NCBI RefSeq assembly: GCF_051020765.1 | Contig: NC_134934.1 | Location: 10,616,001 to 10,680,000 of the forward strand | Length of the DNA stretch: 64,000 nucleotides | Reading direction: 5' to 3' | Origin: Lasioglossum baleicum | Lineage: Eukaryota > Arthropoda > Insecta > Hymenoptera > Halictidae | In this document: piece after piece, positions 57,701 through 64,000 of the stretch | Numbering within the stretch: position 1 is the first letter of the stretch | Layout of the letters: every line of letters starts with the position of its first letter | Notes under the pieces: model-generated | Database searches by the model: none | Told to the model about the DNA's origin: nothing | What the model saw: only the letters and a program-made list of their open reading frames with translations | Made by a program: the position numbers and the translations under genes

Positions 57701-60700
57701 TTACAATTCTCACGGGAATTCCGATAAAAAAATTGATGTTCCTCAACGTACGATCATTTTACAATGCTTCGTGAAAAAAAGAGAAACTGCAAAGAGCGTA
57801 CACAGATATAAATATGAATGCCGTTGAAAAGATGGAATACAAAACGCGAAGAGAAAACTCTGAGTATAAGTCATGATTCCGTCTTCTGTCATCGTAGTTT
57901 TTATTCCTTTAATGATATGCAGGAAGTCGAGGCGTCACTTATGAACTAATTGTATAAGTAAGTCATGTGAATTGCATCTGAATGAATCACGAGCAGAACG
58001 ACAGTAAAAGTGACGCGCATTCCAAGAAACTAAAGATCTACAAGGATGGGTGTGTAGGTCGAGTAACGAATTATCCGGACATTTCTTTCTTTGAACATTT
58101 TTGTCTGCAATTTTTCTGGATCTGGATACTGGCTAACAGAACATTAAAAAAATTTCGAATTTAGGTGAAACGTCGATGATATAATATAGGACATGGGCGT
58201 TCTCATTTTAGGTAGATGTTCAATTTCAAATTCGAAGAAAGAAACAGTACGTGTACGTTCAATTAAATAATTAATTCATTGAAAATACAGTATTTTCAAT
58301 TTATCATTTACATTTTTTATGAATGGACCAAACGACTTCAATTTCTCTGTAAGGCTATAGATGAAGGATTAGTTTAGTAAATGACACGTCTAATAATTTT
58401 TATCACTTTTGATCGTTTAGAATTCGCAAACCAATTAACCATAATTCCATGAAATGTTCAGAATTTATATAATTTATACGAGTTTACAAAACACGTCTTT
58501 GAAATTTTTGTTATTGGCCCAGCTAAAAAAGTCGTAAAAATCAATTTTTATTGTTTTTCACAATTCCGACTAAATGTATTTTTTCTAATCCTTCTAGCTG
58601 GCCTAACAGAGAAATTGGAGTCGTTTGGTCCATTCATAGAAAAGTTATTCTGATTTAAAGTGTGTGTGATCAATACACGGCGAATTTTATCCACTTATGA
58701 CGAAAATGAGTAGGTTTAATTCGAAACAGTGAAAACATTAGAAGAATTTAAAAATACTGTTATATTATATACGATCTATTATTCATAGTAAGAAAGAAAA
58801 TAAATTTTTGTCACACCAGTCGATTGCAAATCAAGTAGAAAATTTTTATTCTGCATAAAGATCCGCCGTCTGGTGATCAATTAAAGTGCGTAACTGTATA
58901 TGAAAAAACAAGTGGAAAAATCTATTTAGAACATAATTAAAAATCGTATTTTCTTTTGAAAAGAATATTTTCTACGAGAGATTGAGAACCGTTTGTTGGT
59001 AGTTGCATATTGGTACATACTACCTGCTGGTAGTTTGTGCTCGTGGGATACTCATGGTTTTACAAGGTTAGGTTAGGTGCTATGCTACACGGCCAGCACA
59101 CAACATAACGTGTAGGGTGTGGTTTAATACCGTGGGATCTCTGCTGGATCGTTAGATTCGAAGCGTTCGTTTCTCGTACACTCTGTTCTGCGTCGTGATC
59201 TCCATCGTTCGCTGAACGATTCCTTCACGATGAAGAAGAGAAGCTTTTCCGGCAATATCGGAGTCGGTGTTTACATCGTTGCATTCATCTGCGTTTGCGT
59301 CGCGTTCGGTACACCAGCATGGTTAGTCAGCGATACTCGAATCACTGGCGCGAAACTCGACAAATTGGGTCTTTGGACCCATTGTTTTCGGTCTCTTCCG
59401 AATCCTCAGGAAATGGACGCGCCCAGGCGTTTCTTCGTCGGTTGCAGATGGGTCTACGATCCTTTCACCGCAGGATACTCTGACATTCGTGGCTTTCTAC
59501 TACCTCGTAAGTTTCTCTTTTTTTTATCTTGTAATTTTCCTATTCTCTTATTTTATCGTTACACTTTTTTTGTTACAGCATTCATGATAGCAACACAGTT
59601 CTTCTTCACCGTGTGTTTCCTGTTGACTTTAGCATCGTTGGTGTTGATATTGTTGTTCACTTTATGTTGCGATCCAGAGCAAAAAAGATACATACAACTT
59701 ATTTTTTTGATTGGATGCTTATTGCTGGCCGGTGGTATTAGCGGTGGATTGGCAGTGATTATATTCGCCTGCCTTGGAAATACAGATGGTTGGATGCCCG
59801 GACACGCTAACAATTTCTTCGGTTGGTCCTTTATTATGGCAGCTGTGGGTAGCGTACTGACTATAGTAGCAGGTGTACTTTTTCTTGTGGAGACAACCGT
59901 ACAACGTAAGAAGAGGGCATACTTGAAAGAATCTCAAACAAGATTCGAGCTAGAATCTCGTACATGAGCAGGGACATTTTTCTTGTAAAAGACTCGCACG
60001 TCACGTTTAGTACCAAAATATTGTAATATTATTCCGTCCAGCATGTTTTCAATAGTATGTAGAATTATATATGATAGATGTTAAGGTAGAATTGCTGCTA
60101 CTTTCAGTACAAAGTATGATACGACGCAAGATTTGTATTTTTGTACAATGTTTTATACATACGGGATATGTAAAAGTATTTTCTATAGAGGGGTATACTC
60201 ATTTTGTTACTGTTTTCTTTCTTTTCTTTTTGTTGTGCATTAACATTCTCGGAAGTTAATAGTACAGTGAAGAAAAAAGAAGAGTAATACTTTTCTTTCT
60301 ACGGAAAATGCTTGACGAGGAGGAGAATAATCTCGGACGTAATCGATAAACGGTATTCTGTTTTTCTTGAATTTCTTTTTATACACAGGACACATAGGCT
60401 GTTGAATTCTGAATTATTTTATAGCGTAAACGTTCACTGCCATCGGTGAATTTATGTATATTAAATAATGAATTTGCTACGAAATCCGTCCTTAGATAGG
60501 TACAGAATTATTATAATGTTCCAAGTAATTCGAATGGAGCAATTAATATAACTTTTTGTATTATATTTTTACTTCAATAAAGACGTAATTAAATGTACAA
60601 AGGGATTTGTTGTCGTTCATTTTATATTGTTCTCGACCAAATGATTTTTTCGAGAAATTTTAGTCAATGTATTCCAATCTCAATTTGAACAGAAATAATT

Positions 60701-63678
60701 TCACAGTTACAGGCAGTCGCTTTATCGACGTCCATTAATTTCGTTGGTTGGCAACAGTGCAAGAGGTGTGGCAGTGTGGGTTAGATCGAATTTAGTTTTC
60801 CCGTAAGTTTATAAACAAAGAGTTTGTTAATTGTGATCAGTTCCGAATTTTCCTACCAGCAAACTCGAATAATCGACAATGCCTGTCGAAAAGCAGGAAT
60901 ATCACCGCGCGTCAAGTAAGCAGCATTAAGTCGTTTAATTTTAATAGCTGTCTTCATTAAAATGAAGCATCCTTAACCTCTATTAACTGTCGAATATGTT
61001 ATATTTCAGACGCGGTAGTATTTGGTGGACTGGTCACGTACATCGCTGGTCTATTATTGGTAATGGCATTTACAAGGTAATCGTTTTCTCGAAATGGGAA
61101 TCATTTATGTATCGAATCGCTTGATTAGCTACTTAACCGACTTACTTTCAGTCCCTACTGGATCGAATCGTATCAAGAAACGTTCAGTAGTTTCAAGCAC
61201 ATGGGATTGTGGGAATATTGTTTCAAAGAATTCCGGTATCCGTACTATCAATTCGACAAACAGTTTGACGGATGCCACCACATTTTCTCAGAGGAATATT
61301 ATGTAATCCGAGAGTGGCTACTGCCGGTATGGCTTTTGGTAGTGCAAACGTTTGTCACCGTTGCTCTTTTACTTTCGTTCGCTGCTCAAGTTATGATCGC
61401 ATTAACATTAGTACGTTGGCCGTTGAGGTTTGTATTGAATAACGAATGGATACTCTCCGCATCTGCTTTTCTGTGCTGCGCTGGTGCAGGTAAATATCCC
61501 ACTTTCGACGGAACTTTACGTTTAGCTTGTTACTATTACACTGTCCAACAATTTCGATTTTCTTCGAATTGTTCTTCACAGCAAAAGATTCTGTAGACTT
61601 TCCCGAACACAGTAATATCCAATATTAATACATTATGAATGTTTAAACAATCATTAAAGACGGAGAGACACCATTTTCGCACCAATTTTTGGGGATATTG
61701 TTCAGTTTATCTGAAAAAATAAGGGTCCAGCGTGAAATCGAACTATGTCACGCGGTAGAGCAGACTTTAATCTCGAGAAACCCTGCTTTGAAAGCAAAAT
61801 ATCTCAAAAACTGTGCGTCTAGGGGAAAGATTAATGATGAATGGTGAAAGTCGAAACGTTTTTTGGCTGTTGGACAGTGTTGTTATTGTTTGGTACGCGA
61901 CTTATGTTTGCGACTTTGAACGTTTCAGGTACCCTACTGTTTCTGGCGGTGTCGATATTCGGCGGACAATGCTGGCGCAGAGACTGGTTAATGTACCCGA
62001 ATTTCAATCATTTATCCTGGTCGTACGCGTTAGCCGTCGTTTCGTTCATGTTTCATTGGCTGGCCGCATTTTTCTTGTACCTGGATGCCACATCCGGTCA
62101 CAGCATGCGCAGACAATCTCGCAATTTGGTGATGCAGATGCAGCCTAATCCGCAAACGCATCAAGGGTTGCAAAGAGGCGGATACATATAATCGAATCTG
62201 TCTATCGTAGAACCTATACTCGTATACGAGTTCTGCACAAGCTCGAGCGAACCACAATACCAGATCTGCTTTCAGAGTTCAGAGCTTTCACACGACTATG
62301 GCGTACAATCGATTACGCGCGTGTGTTTTACTATTTAAAGATGTTTAACTCCGTCCATTTTTTAAGAGATTTATGTAGTTAGAGTAAGGAAACTGTTTAT
62401 ACATATTTATATTATAGTTTTGTACATGCAATTAGAAAGAAAGATGTTACAGAGACAAATGAATTTCTATCTCCGTAAGATAAGTATCTCTGTTGCCTGT
62501 TAACCGTTCTGCAGCGTATAATTCTTTAACATTTGCGAATTTGTTAACATCAAGACCGTTGGATATCAAATTGTCTGTCGTGTATTGAGAAGATAACCAT
62601 CGACGTGAATAACATTCGTACAAACAAACTAAGAAGAGTTCTTATCACTGACCTGGAATTTTTGAGTCGGTGGCTAGATCCAGAACGTATTTGATAGTGT
62701 TCAGAGGTAGATTACCATCGAGAACGATGAAGCTGGCATTCTCCAAGTGCGATCGATGCTTTTTCACCACGTCAGGAGTGATACTGGCGAAGATGTCCAT
62801 TTCACCGACTCCGAAATGGCACTCGCCTTTGCCATCGATTATCACGGTGCATCTTGAATTAGAAAATGAAAAGAAATATATTGTATATATGTATATTTAT
62901 CTGGAAGGTATACAAGTTTCTGGATTTTCATGGATAGTTTGTTTTGTCGGAGACGAAGAACGCATCTGGTTCGTTCGGAGTACGGGAAAAGTATTGCTAA
63001 TAAAAATCGGTGACAAATGGTCTCGAGTGGTTGTCCACGAGGTCAACGGTTATTCCGTTTTGCTCGGTAGCCAATAGCCATTAACGCCAACGATGGGCTT
63101 TTACTGTCCCTGGACTTACTACCGCGGAAGAGTCCTTTCTCTTGAACCGTAAGCCGTAAATGAACCTTGAATCCCCAGAGAACCCGGACTGCCTCTTTTA
63201 ATCTCTAATGGTTTATTCGTGGCTCTCCGCGGGATTTCATCGTCGATGCTACTCGAGGGCTGCGGATATAACTCGATCGTGTCCTTTGCGAATCTTTCGT
63301 TGTTTCGTTTCTGCGGTAATGTTGGATCGTCGTTACGGGATCCTGACAACGTCTCGATAGGTAATATAGATCTTGAAACCCTTGTATTTTCTTATTTTGT
63401 CGAAAACATTCGAAACAAACTAATTTAACGTAACTGAACGAACATTTGTTACGGGGAGAGAGCTGCACGTACCTAGCCGTGGTCATGTTCGACAACTGTT
63501 CGACGGTCCAGCCCCCATCTCCGAGACTTTTAATTATAGCTTCGCCAGGCTGGTCGTTGCCAACGACGGATATTAACCGCGTGGCGTTCAGACCAAGGTT
63601 GATCAAGGCGTTGGCGATATTTCGTCCGACCCCGCCGCAACTTTCTCGGCTTCTACCGGCATGCGTTCTACCGTCGTC
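54710..63678 (-). CDS. PfkB-family kinase, pseudouridine-kinase-like (5' end outside window)
   Basis: Four 3' exons (63678-63473, 62852-62653, 55359-55115, 55030-54710) join in phase to 323 residues; earlier exons must lie right of the window, since the first begins mid-protein after an acceptor. Recognisable pieces are the substrate-binding loop SCGGVGRNIANALINLGL, ISVVGNDQPGEAI, TTARCTVIIDGKGE, PVWYEPTDVKKATKIF, ISPNRNELKAIA and the PfkB signature NVSGCGDCLTAG with the catalytic Asp in GCGD. GGVGRNIA and VWYEP are typical of pseudouridine kinases, which phosphorylate pseudouridine for breakdown by the PsuG glycosidase. Substrate is inferred only; another ribokinase-type sugar or nucleoside is possible. 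The 7.3 kb intron 55360-62652 encloses three plus-strand claudin-like genes. Confidence 0.88.
55698..56505 (+). CDS. Claudin-like tetraspan protein 1 (nested)
   Basis: Two exons (55698-55833, 56003-56505) give 212 residues. Four membrane spans lie near 10-27, 86-110, 125-145 and 163-184. The first extracellular loop carries the PMP22/claudin signature: W30 (NWLE), GLW at 46-48, C51 and C69 (YGCWW). The tail is Lys-rich (RRHKKKQ). Claudin-family proteins form septate junctions or tetraspan membrane assemblies in insects; the exact subfamily is not clear. Start chosen at MGKTRNGK (55698), directly before the first span; the frame is open upstream to 55572. The gene lies in an intron of the minus-strand kinase, with two paralogues following in the same orientation. 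Candidate poly(A) signals AATAAA occur near 56850, 56973 and 57034. Confidence 0.85.
58319..58637. repeat. Foldback repeat
   Basis: The 32-bp ends (ATGAATGGACCAAACGACTT onwards and complement at 58606-58637) differ at a single base. Weaker similarity (TAAGGCTATAG, GAAGGATTAG) extends inward to about 60 bp. The spacer is around 200 bp. Non-coding. Confidence 0.8.
58800..58878. mobile_element. TA-flanked MITE family, fragment D (reverse)
   Basis: Read on the minus strand it begins AGACGGCGGATCTTTATGCA and continues into an AATAAAAATTTTCTACTTG tract like copies A-C, then diverges. Confidence 0.6.
59230..59967 (+). CDS. Claudin-like tetraspan protein 2 (nested)
   Basis: Two exons (59230-59506, 59579-59967) give 221 residues. 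Signature residues are W31 (PAWL), GLW 47-49, C52 and C72 (VGCRW); four membrane spans lie near 10-30, 93-117, 127-147 and 168-190. The intron of 72 bp is inferred from GTAAGT/TTACAG borders and from the join RGFLLPPFMIATQFFFT, which matches ILLPPFFVATQFFFT in gene 1. Remarkably the intron is a multiple of three with no stop codon, so an unspliced message would also translate, with 24 extra hydrophobic residues. It is closest to gene 1 of the trio. An AATAAA at 60576-60581 is a likely poly(A) signal. Promoter side begins after the repeats ending at 58878. Confidence 0.86.
   Translation: MKKRSFSGNIGVGVYIVAFICVCVAFGTPAWLVSDTRITGAKLDKLGLWTHCFRSLPNPQEMDAPRRFFVGCRWVYDPFTAGYSDIRGFLLPRKFLFFLSCNFPILLFYRYTFFVTAFMIATQFFFTVCFLLTLASLVLILLFTLCCDPEQKRYIQLIFLIGCLLLAGGISGGLAVIIFACLGNTDGWMPGHANNFFGWSFIMAAVGSVLTIVAGVLFLVETTVQRKKRAYLKESQTRFELESRT
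59968..60878. other. 3' UTR of claudin-like gene 2 and spacer
   Basis: About 0.6 kb probably transcribed as 3' UTR up to the AATAAA at 60576, followed by the promoter of claudin-like gene 3. No exon is seen. Confidence 0.5.
60576..60581 (+). terminator. Candidate poly(A) signal of claudin-like gene 2
   Basis: AATAAA in an AT-rich context about 610 bp after the stop codon. Confidence 0.5.
60879..62191 (+). CDS. Claudin-like tetraspan protein 3 (nested)
   Basis: Four exons (60879-60915, 61010-61076, 61152-61489, 61929-62191) join in phase to 234 residues. Signature: W38 (SPYWIE), GLW 53-55, C58 and C76 (DGCHH). Membrane spans lie near 15-33, 90-115, 128-150 and 170-190. The IFSEEYYVIREWLLP stretch after the second Cys parallels VFEEEYYIIHDILLP in gene 1, supporting common origin. 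The tail is Gln/Arg-rich and ends GGYI, a possible PDZ-binding C-terminus (hydrophobic last residue, aromatic before it). It has two more introns than genes 1 and 2. The start at 60879 follows a 5' region with no other in-frame ATG nearby. Confidence 0.86.
62192..62652. other. End of the host kinase intron
   Basis: Presumed 3' UTR of claudin-like gene 3 running up to the minus-strand kinase exon at 62653. No other feature is seen. Confidence 0.5.
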
Positions 63679-64000
63679 CTGAAAGAATACGTCGATTATT
63701 GATCCGGGATATGGAAAAGATGCGCCGCTCTAATCACGCGCGACCAACACCAACGTTTCTACGATCGATCGATCGTCGTCGTCGTCGAGTGTCCGCCCGA
63801 AATGGTAAGCGATGTTCGATTGATTGACAATACAAGAAAGAAATCACGGCGAATCTCTCGCGTTTTAAATTGCGCGCGCCACACAGACAGCTAGTTATTT
63901 TTAAGATAATAATCGATCAGACTTCTCTGTCTCTCGGGGTGTTCCTCTCTCCCCTCTCCCCCCACGGTCTGTCTCTTTTCTTTTTTTGCACACCAATTGC
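63679..64000. other. Kinase intron, window edge
   Basis: Upstream of the first visible kinase exon on the minus strand. It contains a (GATC)/(GTC) low-complexity stretch near 63760-63790 and a pyrimidine-rich tract near 63930-63990. No exon recognised. Confidence 0.45.

Larger units (their letters stand above)
56506..59229. other. Spacer between nested claudin-like genes 1 and 2
   Basis: Contains the 3' UTR of gene 1, an inverted repeat at 58319-58637 and a MITE fragment at about 58800-58878. A 60-codon open frame at 57982-58164 is not recognised. Confidence 0.45.

Noticed and set aside
1..64000. Search for CRISPR arrays, bacterial operons, tRNA or rRNA genes
   Set aside because: None seen by eye; the gene structure is clearly eukaryotic. 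A tRNAscan run would be needed to exclude tRNAs formally.

Overview
The window looks like a piece of an insect nuclear genome, most likely a hymenopteran (bee, ant or wasp). The genes are intron-rich with GT-AG junctions, the spacers are AT-rich but keep many CpGs, and all recognisable genes are conserved animal or arthropod families, including a ZAD zinc-finger protein typical of insects. The non-coding DNA is crowded with foldback and MITE-type elements. Species-level assignment is not possible from the sequence alone.

Layout: 1-1020 is an inverted higher-order satellite, followed by a degenerate GATCACG-rich repeat. Then come SMCO4 (3051-3230, +), an ER-resident SDF2/SDF2L1 protein (4079-5165, +), a DHHC palmitoyltransferase (5836-6639, -), NAPRT (9357-15838, -), a 9 kb gene-free stretch packed with inverted-repeat elements (15.9-25.1 kb), a ZAD-C2H2 zinc-finger gene (25171-28602, -) with a dead mariner in an intron, CFAP20 (30283-30927, -), Staufen (35158-38354, -), Integrator subunit INTS6 (44291-49351, -), class II CPD photolyase (52669-54560, +), and the 3' part of a PfkB-family, pseudouridine-kinase-like gene (54710-63678, -, continuing past the right edge). 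Three claudin-like tetraspan genes (+) sit inside one 7.3 kb intron of that kinase gene.

The genes are mostly independent housekeeping functions: NAD salvage (NAPRT), ER quality control (SDF2-like), protein S-acylation (DHHC), mRNA localisation (Staufen), snRNA and mRNA 3' processing (INTS6), cilium (CFAP20), UV repair (photolyase), nucleoside catabolism (kinase) and epithelial junction or membrane biology (claudin-like trio). I reconstructed exon joins by hand; in every multi-exon gene the codon phases add up across all junctions.

The most distinctive content is the mobile DNA. Four hAT-type MITEs have 8-bp target duplications, two of them perfect. One hAT MITE is nested in a TTAA-flanked foldback whose other arm preserves the empty site. 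Two copies of a Tc1/mariner-type MITE and several copies of another TA-flanked MITE are also present, plus four further long foldback repeats. On the gene side, the photolyase needs a GC-AG intron, and one claudin-like gene has a 72-bp stopless in-frame intron.
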